From Pseudomonadota bacterium (lineage in GTDB: Bacteria > Myxococcota_A > Polyangia > Polyangiales > Polyangiaceae), in the NCBI GenBank assembly GCA_023431345.1, contig JAEYWK010000184.1, forward strand, positions 1 through 64,000: a stretch of DNA of 64,000 nt, given 5' to 3'. Below, in pieces: positions 36,148-43,496 of the stretch (position 1 is the first letter of the stretch; every line of letters starts with the position of its first letter). The notes beneath the pieces are model-generated. The model saw nothing but the letters and a program-made list of their open reading frames with translations, was not told where the DNA came from and did no database searches. The translations under genes were made by a program, and so were the position numbers.

Positions 36148-37516
36148 AACCAGGTCGCCCACACGCGGCGTGCCGCACGGGCTGGCCGCTACCCTCATCG
36201 CGCTGGCTGCGGCTGCGTGCTCGGGTCCGACGGACGCGACAGTGGGGATTGGCGGCGCGTCGAGCGTAGCCGGCGCGTCGGGCGGAGGAGCGGCAGGGTC
36301 GTCGAGCAGCGCGTCCGCCGGTTCGGGTGGCACCGCGGGCTCGAGCGACGGCGGCTTTGCTGGTTCCGGCGCCGGCCGAGGAGCGCAGGGCGGCACCGCC
36401 GGGTGTCAGCCAGCGGGCTCGCTGATATGCGACTCACTGCGGCCCTTTCCCGCTTCGATCGTCGATACCGGTGTCTACACGGCCCTCCCGGATACCACCC
36501 GGCATCACGCGCGCGCTCTCTCGTTCGAGCCAAACCCGGCCTTATGGAGCGACGGTCTCGCCAAAGAGCGTTTCGTGATCGTTCCCGCTGGCGCGAGCAT
36601 CGACAATAGCGCACCTCAGCGGTGGCAGTTTCCGTTGGGCACGATCTTCGTGAAGAGCTTTTACGACGATGGCGGGGTGAATGGCTCACGTCGGCCCATC
36701 GAGACGCGCTTCATCCGGCGTTCGCCCGACCCCGCCGACCCGTTCAGCGAATGGGAGTTCGCCGTCTATCAGTGGAATTCTGCGGGGACGGACGCCGTCC
36801 TGGTGAGCTTCGACGATCCGATGCGCGACACACCGGTCGAGGTCATCGTGTCTCGACTGGAGAACGGAAAGCGTCTCGAGATCAACGCCGGCGAGCCCTT
36901 CATGCACTCGATCCCGGGCAAGCAGCAATGCCAGGCGTGCCACGACGCGAACGCGAAGGTGACCGGCGCTGACATTATCGGCTTCGATGAGCTGCGCCTG
37001 GGTTGGAAACGCGAAGGTGACGAGCAGACGCAGCTGGCTACGCTGGTCGAGCGCCGCGCGCTCACTACCCTGCCGGGTACGCCGGCGTCGATCGCTGAGG
37101 CCGATCCGGTGCTTCGGCGTGTCAAGGCGTGGGCCTATGGCAACTGCGTTCACTGCCACAACGGCGCCGAAGGCATGCTCGACCTGCGGCCCGACGTGTT
37201 CGTGCAGAACACCGTTAACATGGCGGCGGAAGGCGCGGGCATCATGGTGCCCGACGCCACCTGGAAGCGTGTCGTGCCGAAGCAGCCGGAGCGGAGCGTC
37301 CTCTTCGTTCAAGCGCGCCGCACACCGCTGCCGAGCGGGCCTGGCGTGCAGATGCGTGCCATGCCGCCGCTCGGCGTCGCCGCAGCCGAAATGAGCCGCC
37401 CGAACGCTGCGACTGACCCTCCGGGAGGCGTCGGGCAAGTCCCGCCCCTAACCCTCCCCGCGACGGTTCCGAGCGATCCGATCGCCGACCTGGCGGCGTG
37501 GATCAACGGCCTCTAG
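36137..37516 (+). CDS. Diheme c-type cytochrome-like lipoprotein
   Basis: A 459-residue lipoprotein, whose ATG at 36137 lies 11 bases inside the sugar-dehydrogenase gene. The signal ends ALAAAACSG, followed by a Gly/Ala/Ser tether (to about residue 88). The body belongs to the SO_2930-like diheme family: LSFEPNPALWSDGLAKERF, WQFPLGTIFVKSF, RPIETRFIRR, and two haem motifs, CQACH (about residue 265) and CVHCH (about 337). Such proteins pass electrons outside the cytoplasm. Overlap with the sugar dehydrogenase makes it a likely electron acceptor for that enzyme, which is inference. Confidence 0.82.
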   Translation: MRTETRSPTRGVPHGLAATLIALAAAACSGPTDATVGIGGASSVAGASGGGAAGSSSSASAGSGGTAGSSDGGFAGSGAGRGAQGGTAGCQPAGSLICDSLRPFPASIVDTGVYTALPDTTRHHARALSFEPNPALWSDGLAKERFVIVPAGASIDNSAPQRWQFPLGTIFVKSFYDDGGVNGSRRPIETRFIRRSPDPADPFSEWEFAVYQWNSAGTDAVLVSFDDPMRDTPVEVIVSRLENGKRLEINAGEPFMHSIPGKQQCQACHDANAKVTGADIIGFDELRLGWKREGDEQTQLATLVERRALTTLPGTPASIAEADPVLRRVKAWAYGNCVHCHNGAEGMLDLRPDVFVQNTVNMAAEGAGIMVPDATWKRVVPKQPERSVLFVQARRTPLPSGPGVQMRAMPPLGVAAAEMSRPNAATDPPGGVGQVPPLTLPATVPSDPIADLAAWINGL

Positions 37517-37526
37517 CGGGGCGAGC

Positions 37527-37676
37527 TTACCGAAAGCGCTGACTCGGTGCGCTGCGGCGCCCGCGTAAGATGCCCAAGAGCATCAGCGCCACCAGCGGCG
37601 TAGCCGGGCTCGAAGCGCTGCGAGCTACGCTGCAGCCCGGTGCGGCGCCGTCGCCGCGCGGTGAGGGCGTGATGGC
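37527..37676 (-). other. Orphan MYXO-CTERM-like sorting tail
   Basis: A minus-strand stretch in the same frame as the next gene but cut off from it by stops at 37812 and 37677. It reads GAAPGCSVARSASSPATPLV followed by ALMLLGILRGRRSA and ends at 37527. The order Cys, hydrophobic helix, Arg-Arg near a C-terminus is the layout of MYXO-CTERM sorting signals. It may be the detached end of a former longer version of the adjacent gene. Confidence 0.4.
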
Positions 37677-37811
37677 TCATGAAAGCCGCGTGCCAGTAGG
37701 CGCTGCGCTTGCCGGCATCCGACAAGAATGCGGTTTGGTGCTGGGGAGTCGTCCAGTGCGCTGGCTGGACGGCTTGCCAGGCGTCCGATCGGCATTGGCC
37801 CTGGCGGTCTG

Positions 37812-38480
37812 CTATTGCCCGCGCTCGATGGGGGCGAGCACGGCGGCGTCGACCAGGTTGCCTTGCGTCGTTCCGGTACGGGAGGCCAGCGAGAGCCTCG
37901 TGACCACTTCGTCGTCGCCGACGCGGTAGATGCCGCTGTGCTCCTGCCAGTCTTGGGTCGAGCTCGTGAATGAGCCCTGCGAGACGGGGCTCTCCGGCGG
38001 ACCGAGAAGCACCTCGATGGTTTCCTCTCCGAGGCGCCCGCGGTGCAGAACCGACCAATAGACTGGCTCCCCCGGCGTGAGCACGACATCTTGATAGAGC
38101 GTGTCGGGGCCGTCGGCGTCGAGCTCGACGAACTGAGCGCCCTCCGGCGCAGGGACCCCCCAATAGCCGTCGGTCCAAAGCTCGATGACCTGCGTGTCGC
38201 TCGTCGTGCGCCAACCCGAAACGTCAATGGCCTCCACTTGGCAAAAGTCTGTCGGGCAGTTGCCGATGGATGAGACGGACGGGCTCTCCATGCCGTAGTT
38301 CACGAGCTGGTTCGGGCCGATCACGGCGCAGGCGGGGAGGGCCGTCTCCGGCGAGCGCTCCTGTGCCGCTAATAGCTTCGCGTCGGGCTCGCACGCGGCC
38401 TCGCTGCCCACGCTCACCCCCTGCATGCCGCAGCCCAGCTCGACCAGAGCGAGGGCCGCTGCGAACGTGAGACGCTTCAT
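37812..38480 (-). CDS. Lipoprotein with DUF642-like carbohydrate-binding-type domain
   Basis: A 222-residue lipoprotein. The ATG at 38480 overlaps the stop of the upstream gene; the signal is MKRLTFAAALALVELGC. The domain starts NQLVNYGMESPSVSS, then VSGWRTTSDTQVIELWTDGY, GAQFVELDADGPDTLYQDV and EPVYWSVLHRGRLGEETIEV, the classical 'LVNxxFExP ... GW ... QFVELxA ... LYQDV ... W ... HRGR' pattern of cell-wall-binding domains. Sugar binding is inferred. It is the second gene of a two-gene unit with the secreted protein upstream. Confidence 0.72.
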   Translation of the reverse strand: MKRLTFAAALALVELGCGMQGVSVGSEAACEPDAKLLAAQERSPETALPACAVIGPNQLVNYGMESPSVSSIGNCPTDFCQVEAIDVSGWRTTSDTQVIELWTDGYWGVPAPEGAQFVELDADGPDTLYQDVVLTPGEPVYWSVLHRGRLGEETIEVLLGPPESPVSQGSFTSSTQDWQEHSGIYRVGDDEVVTRLSLASRTGTTQGNLVDAAVLAPIERGQ

Positions 38481-39463
38481 GGCAGCTCCAGCGATAACGC
38501 TATCAAAAGAACCGGGTTGAAGCGCGTCTGCTCGAACAGGTTTTTCGGCTGGCCATCTGCGGTGAGGTAGTAAAAGTAGAGCGGCCGTGTCGCGATGTCG
38601 GCACCGGCTTGGCCCAACCACCACCACCGACGCGTCAGGCGCCATTCAGCGCGCAGCTCAGCGCCAGCGCTCCAGGTGGTCAAGGTATGGGTGTACGGTC
38701 GTGGCAGAGAGGTGCCCGCGACCTCGAACCGATGTAGCCCCAGGTTGCCGCAGACACCGAGACTCAAGTCGTCGCTCAGCGGCATCCCACAAACCATCAC
38801 CGCGGCGCGTTGATGGTCGAGCGACAGGCCGGGCCCTGAGCCGTAGTCGTGCCCGAGGAAGAGGGCGCCCGCGACGCCGACGCGAACAGAGGGGACCGGC
38901 GCCCAAGCCGCGGCGGCTACCGGCCCCATCTCGAGCTTGGGCACGAAGCCCGAGCTGAGCGCCCCGCCGAGGCTCAACAGCGCGCGCCCCGCTCGCGAGG
39001 GCGGCGGCTCGGGCGGTACGGGCGGCGGGGCGCTAGGTGCTGCAGGCGCGCTGGGTGGAGGGGCGGGCGGTGTTCGCGCGTTCTCGTACGACTCGACGAG
39101 CAGAGCCGAGACCGTGAGCAGCGCGGGAACCAGAGACGCGCAATCGCCGCCCGGGCTCTCGATCACGCGCGTGCCGAGGGCGCCCTCCGCCCCCGCGAGC
39201 GACAGCTCGACTCGGCACCGCTCCGGAGCGCCCTGCCAGTCGACGGAGAGCGTTGGCTCGCTCAGGCCGGCGACGAAGGGAGGGTGGCCCAGCCGCGCGG
39301 CGAGCTGGGCCTCGAAGTCCGGCTGCGTGGTCGAAGCGATGAGGTTCGGATCGCTCCAGCGCAGCCCCAGGGACGGCTCGGCTGCGGTCGCGGGCTCCGC
39401 CAGCGCCAGCAAGGGCGCGAGCAGGCGCCCCACTGAAGCCAGGCGCGACGGTTGCGAGCTCAC
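38477..39463 (-). CDS. Secreted protein, paralogue of the 25761-26789 protein
   Basis: A 328-residue protein with a signal peptide (LLAPLLALAEPATAAEP). The N-terminal half carries LRWSDPNLIASTTQPDFEAQ and VDWQGAPERCRVELSLAG; a Pro/Ala linker (PPAPPPSAPAAPSAPPPVPP) separates it from a beta-rich C-terminal half (VRVGVAGALFLGHDYGSG, LSLGVCGNLGLHRFEVAG, LLIALSLELP), similar to a small barrel. Both paralogues sit beside CBM-like lipoproteins and DUF1552 modules. Function unknown. Confidence 0.65.
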   Translation of the reverse strand: MSSQPSRLASVGRLLAPLLALAEPATAAEPSLGLRWSDPNLIASTTQPDFEAQLAARLGHPPFVAGLSEPTLSVDWQGAPERCRVELSLAGAEGALGTRVIESPGGDCASLVPALLTVSALLVESYENARTPPAPPPSAPAAPSAPPPVPPEPPPSRAGRALLSLGGALSSGFVPKLEMGPVAAAAWAPVPSVRVGVAGALFLGHDYGSGPGLSLDHQRAAVMVCGMPLSDDLSLGVCGNLGLHRFEVAGTSLPRPYTHTLTTWSAGAELRAEWRLTRRWWWLGQAGADIATRPLYFYYLTADGQPKNLFEQTRFNPVLLIALSLELP

Positions 39464-39492
39464 GCAGGGTGACTACCACACTTGGAAGGCCC

Positions 39493-40338
39493 TTAGGCGC
39501 GATCGCGGGCGAGCGTCATCCAAACGGGTGCGTGGTCACTGGCGTGAGGCAGCCCGCGCACCCAGGTGTCGACGCCAGCGCCGGTGACGCGCGGAGCCAA
39601 GCTCGGGCTCACCAGCAGGTGATCGATGCGAAGCCCCGCGTTGCGCGGCCAAGCCTGCCGAAAGTAATCCCAGAATGTGTAGATGCGCTCGTCGGGGAAG
39701 CGGCTGCGAACGACATCACACCAGCCTTGGGCGAGTAGGCGCGCAAAGCACTCACGGCTCTCCGGCTGCAGCAGCGCGTCCTTCAGCCAAGAACGCGTGT
39801 TATAGATGTCGAGGTCGGTCGGGACCACGTTGTAATCACCGACTAGGGCGACCGGGTGCCCGCTCTCGTACAACCCCTGCGCGTGCTCGATCAGGCGCTC
39901 GAACCACGCGAGCTTGTACTGGAACTTCGGTCCTGGTTGGGGGTTGCCGTTGGGCAGGTAGAGGCAGGCGACGAGCACGCCGTTGACCGCCGCTTCGAGG
40001 TAGCGGCTCTGCTGGTCGTCGGGCGCACCCGGCAGCGCTCGTCGCGTCTCGATCAGCTCGGCACCTTTGGCCAAGATCGCCACTCCGTTCCAGGCGCGCT
40101 GGGCATTCCAGATCGAAGAGTAGCCAGCCTGCTGCAGCTCGCGGCTCGGGAAGTCAGCGCTCTTGAGCTCTTGCAGGCAGACGATGTCCGGCGCTTCTTT
40201 GGCCAACCACTGTAAGAGGTGCGGCAGGCGCGAACGCACGCCGTTCACGTTGAAGCTTGCCACCTTGAGCCCCGAGGCTAGGTTGGCGCCGCTCGTCTCG
40301 ACTGCGCGCTTGGCCGGTGCGCGCTTCTTCGTAGCCAT
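39493..40338 (-). CDS. xth: Exodeoxyribonuclease III
   Basis: A 281-residue DNA-repair nuclease and AP endonuclease. The start at 40338 gives a Lys/Arg-rich extension (MATKKRAPAKRAVE) before the conserved core: KVASFNVNGVRSRL, DIVCLQELK (metal-binding Glu), GYSSIWNAQRAWNGVAIL, YLPNGNP, ALVGDYNVVPTDLDIYN (active-site Asp/Asn), RIDHLLVS and the final SDHAPVW with catalytic Asp-His. All key residues are present and length is normal. The extension resembles those used for DNA contact. Divergent from the Cys-rich membrane gene. Confidence 0.95.
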   Translation of the reverse strand: MATKKRAPAKRAVETSGANLASGLKVASFNVNGVRSRLPHLLQWLAKEAPDIVCLQELKSADFPSRELQQAGYSSIWNAQRAWNGVAILAKGAELIETRRALPGAPDDQQSRYLEAAVNGVLVACLYLPNGNPQPGPKFQYKLAWFERLIEHAQGLYESGHPVALVGDYNVVPTDLDIYNTRSWLKDALLQPESRECFARLLAQGWCDVVRSRFPDERIYTFWDYFRQAWPRNAGLRIDHLLVSPSLAPRVTGAGVDTWVRGLPHASDHAPVWMTLARDRA

Positions 40339-40480
40339 GCGCCGCACTATCGCTGCTCGGCGGCATCGCCTAGACGAATCGAAGCCGGGCGTGAGATTTC
40401 CCCCACCGCGGCCGGCCCGCTCTCGCGCGAGGCGTGCGCGCCGGCGAGCCTTGGAACGTGACGTGCAACGTCGCGCGGGA

Positions 40481-41311
40481 ATGCCCGCCGCTCCCACCCG
40501 TCGTTGGTCGAAACGCGCGCTCGCGCTCACGGTGCTGGCGATGGTCCTCGCCACGCTCGTGCTCACGGTCGGCATGGTAGGGTTTGCGCGCAGCATCGGC
40601 TTCGTCACGCGCATCGGCGTCGCCTCGGAGGCGGTGAAAGACGCTTCGCAAATTTCAGCGGAGGTCACGATGGGTGGGGGCGCTTCGGCCACACTGGGCA
40701 CGAACGCAGCGGGCGGTAATGCGACGATCCCGGCTCCGGCCGCGCCGGCTCCGGCGGTTGGCGCGACCCCGGAACCGCAGGCCGCGACCGCAGGCGCCGC
40801 GACCGAAGGCGCCGCGACCGCCACCGCCGAAGGCGCAAGCGCGCCCGGAGATGCGCAGGCGCTCGCCGCGGCAGGAGGCGCGGGAGCGTCTGGTAGCGGC
40901 GGGGTGGCTGGCGGAGGATCGGGAGGTGCTGCCGGATCGGGAGGTGTTGCCGGAGCGGGAGGCGCTGCGGGCTCGGCGGGCCTTGGCGGCTTGGGAGGCG
41001 GCGCCGGCGCCGCGCCGATGGGGTTGCAAGAGGCGTTTCGGAGCTTGGTGACGCTGGTCGAGCATAATACGACGCAAATGTGCGGGCGCAACACGTGTAA
41101 CGTCGGCCAGGTCTGCTGCAACTTCAGCTGCGGCACCTGCGCGGCGCCCGGCGCTACCTGCGATCGCACGGAATGTAGCGGCGCGGCGCGGACGCCGACC
41201 GCCGTTCGCTGCGGCAGCGGCCAGTGCAACGACGGTCAGGTTTGCTGTAACCCCAGCTGTGGTATCTGTGCGGCGCCCGGCCAAACATGCTCGACGCGCA
41301 CCTGTCCGTGA
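40481..41311 (+). CDS. Single-pass membrane protein with Gly/Ala spacer and two Cys-rich modules
   Basis: A 276-residue protein. A short basic cytoplasmic start (MPAAPTRRWSKRALAL) leads to one transmembrane helix (about residues 14-36, LTVLAMVLATLVLTVGMVG), then a Gly/Ala/Thr spacer to about residue 185. The C-terminus holds two similar modules of about 35 residues, CGRNTCNVGQVCCNFSCGTC and CGSGQCNDGQVCCNPSCGIC, each followed by AAPG and more Cys. About sixteen Cys in total suggests disulphides outside the cytoplasm. The modules resemble Cys repeats seen in large myxobacterial surface proteins. No enzyme domain. Confidence 0.7.
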   Translation: MPAAPTRRWSKRALALTVLAMVLATLVLTVGMVGFARSIGFVTRIGVASEAVKDASQISAEVTMGGGASATLGTNAAGGNATIPAPAAPAPAVGATPEPQAATAGAATEGAATATAEGASAPGDAQALAAAGGAGASGSGGVAGGGSGGAAGSGGVAGAGGAAGSAGLGGLGGGAGAAPMGLQEAFRSLVTLVEHNTTQMCGRNTCNVGQVCCNFSCGTCAAPGATCDRTECSGAARTPTAVRCGSGQCNDGQVCCNPSCGICAAPGQTCSTRTCP

Positions 41312-41411
41312 GCACGCGCGCCGTGATATCGACTCGACTCGAGCCACACGCCATGCGCTTGCAGCTCGCAGACCTCATCATTCCCCACCTCGTCGGCTCG
41401 TCACGCGGCCC

Positions 41412-42548
41412 GTGAGCGACGATCGCTACCCGGTGGATACGTCGCGGCACCGCCTGGTGCTGTACGGCGAGACCGCGCCGTTCTGGGAAGACGTGGAGGC
41501 TGCGCTCGAGGCGGCTACCGGCTGCGTCTGGCTGTCGACCTTCATCTACGACAGCGACGCCCTCGGGCACGATTTCGGCGAGCGTCTGGCTCGCGCGGCC
41601 GCGCGCGGCGTGGACGTGCGCTTGCTCTACGACTCGCGCGGTAGCAGCCACGCGGATCCGAAATTCTTCCAGCAGCTGGCCGCGCGTGGCGTTCACGTCA
41701 AGTGCTACCGGCCGTGGCGGCTCGCGCGTTTTTGGCGCTACTTCCCGCGGGATCACGGGCGCCTCTTGCTCATCGACGAGCAGGCCTTCACGGGCGGCGT
41801 CAATTGGCGAAACGACTGGTGGCCAGAGTCGCGAGGCGGCGGCGGCTGGCACGACGTGGCGGTCGGGGTGCGCGGGGCCTGCGTGGCCGATTTTCGCATC
41901 GCCTTCGAGCAGCGCTTTCGAGAAGCCGACACCCTGGGCGAGGTCGTTGACCACGTCACACCCCAAATCGACTCGGACGTCGAGCTGATCGCCGATTCAC
42001 CCAGCAGCTTGCCCGTCATCTTCGAGCGGTTGTGCGAGCGGATCGCGCGCGCACAGCGGCGCGTGTGGATCGAAAACTCCTACTGCGTCCCGCCGCGCTC
42101 GCTGCTCGAGGCGCTCCGCCAGGCCGTCTTGCGCGGCGTCGAAGTCAAGCTGCTCCAGCCCGCGCACACCGACCTGCCCATCGTACAAACCATCACCCGC
42201 GGTGATTACCGCGCTTGGCTCGACGCCGGGCTGCTGGTTTACGAGTACGAGCCGTGCGTGATGCACGCCAAGTTCGCGCTCGTGGACGACGAGTGGAGCA
42301 CCGTCGGTAGCTTCAACGCCATCAGCCCGGGCCTGTGGTGGGCGAACGAGACGAACCTGATCGTTCGTGACGTCGACTTCGCGAGCGCGCTTTCGCGGGT
42401 GTTCGAGCGTGATTTGTCGCGGTCGACGTTGGTCGACGCCGCCTGGCTATCGCGACAGCCCGTGTGGCTGCGGCTCTGGCGCGCGTTCGCCATCTTCGTC
42501 TATCGAAGCCTCGAGCGCTTGGACGTGGTGTTAGGTCCGAAGCGCTGA
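41412..42548 (+). CDS. Phospholipase D-like protein (cardiolipin-synthase type)
   Basis: A 378-residue protein from a GTG at 41412, with two PLD domains. Second HKD motif, HAKFALVDD, in CVMHAKFALVDDEWSTVGS is intact. In the first (RDHGRLLLIDEQAFTGGVN) the Lys is replaced by Arg (H-G-R). Other family blocks: FIYDSDALGHDFGERL, GVDVRLLYDSRGSS, GGGGWHDVAVGV. The length and layout fit cardiolipin synthase/ClsB-like or PLD-family nucleases. No membrane helix is seen. It follows the Cys-rich membrane gene by 100 bases. Confidence 0.85.
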   Translation: MSDDRYPVDTSRHRLVLYGETAPFWEDVEAALEAATGCVWLSTFIYDSDALGHDFGERLARAAARGVDVRLLYDSRGSSHADPKFFQQLAARGVHVKCYRPWRLARFWRYFPRDHGRLLLIDEQAFTGGVNWRNDWWPESRGGGGWHDVAVGVRGACVADFRIAFEQRFREADTLGEVVDHVTPQIDSDVELIADSPSSLPVIFERLCERIARAQRRVWIENSYCVPPRSLLEALRQAVLRGVEVKLLQPAHTDLPIVQTITRGDYRAWLDAGLLVYEYEPCVMHAKFALVDDEWSTVGSFNAISPGLWWANETNLIVRDVDFASALSRVFERDLSRSTLVDAAWLSRQPVWLRLWRAFAIFVYRSLERLDVVLGPKR

Positions 42549-42616
42549 GCTGACGGGGAGGCGACCATGAGCGAAAGCGCTGCCTCGCCGCCGATCTCGA
42601 GTGTATCGTCGTGCGC

Positions 42617-43234
42617 ATGCGCCATGGCTGGGCCCTTTTACCGCTGCTGACGTCGTTGCTGGCCTGTGACCGCGGCGGCGGTCGCGACGCTCAGACCAGC
42701 AGCGTGGCCTCGCCATCCGCGCTGCCGGCTAGCTCCCTCGCCCAGCACCCATCGCCCGCGCCGGAGGCATGGCGTTGGCCCTCGCAGGCGAAGACCGATG
42801 GCACCTTCACAGCCGGTATCGTCGACTACCGGCCCGCGCCGGTCGAGGTCGCGCTCTTGACGGAGGTGCGCGCTGCGAAGCACGACGGCTTCGACCGGGT
42901 CGTGTTCGAGCTGGGTCGCGGCTCGCCGCCCGGCTACCACCTCGAATACGTCGATCGACCCGTGCGTCAGTGCGGTTCGGGCGAGCCCACGCCGATCGCG
43001 GGCGACGCTTGGCTCGAGGTGCGCCTGGAGCCCGCGAGCGCGCACACGACGAGCGGTGATCCCACCATCGCCCATCGCGAGCAAATGGTGGGCTTGCCCG
43101 TCGTGCTGGAGCTCGAGCAGACGTGCGACTTCGAAGCGCAGGTGGTGTGGGTGCTCGGCGTCAAGAAGCCGAACAAGTACCGGGTCTCGACGCTCGACGA
43201 GCCGCTGCGTTTGGTCGTCGACGTGAAACACTGA
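42617..43234 (+). CDS. AMIN-like lipoprotein
   Basis: A 205-residue protein with a lipoprotein signal (MRHGWALLPLLTSLLAC). After a Ser/Pro linker the domain reads ALLTEVRAAKHDGFDRVVFE, then HREQMVGLPVVLELEQTCDF and ends with VSTLDEPLRLVVDVKH, the AMIN-like ('LxxVRxxxHxGFDRVVFEL ... DEPLRLVVDV') fold found in secreted proteins that bind cell-wall or envelope partners. The ATG at 42617 is preferred over the GTG at 42611 because it puts the signal first. Confidence 0.75.
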   Translation: MRHGWALLPLLTSLLACDRGGGRDAQTSSVASPSALPASSLAQHPSPAPEAWRWPSQAKTDGTFTAGIVDYRPAPVEVALLTEVRAAKHDGFDRVVFELGRGSPPGYHLEYVDRPVRQCGSGEPTPIAGDAWLEVRLEPASAHTTSGDPTIAHREQMVGLPVVLELEQTCDFEAQVVWVLGVKKPNKYRVSTLDEPLRLVVDVKH

Positions 43235-43496
43235 TTGATGCCATCGGCGTGGTTGCCGGTGCCCGAGTGGCAGGTGTTCGACGAGGCGTGAGAACCGGCA
43301 CCCCCGTGGGATGAGAAAGAAGATGAACGAACCGGCGCGGCCGCGTCGGTGCTTCCGTCATGGCGCTGGCCGCGTGCCGCGGATCGAGCTGCACGCGGCC
43401 AATCCGGAATAGTGCAGCGCGGCCACAAGACGATCGAATCCCACGCTGTCAATTGAGGTCGATTGAGGCTCGCGGCCGTGGCAAAGAAGGTTTGCC

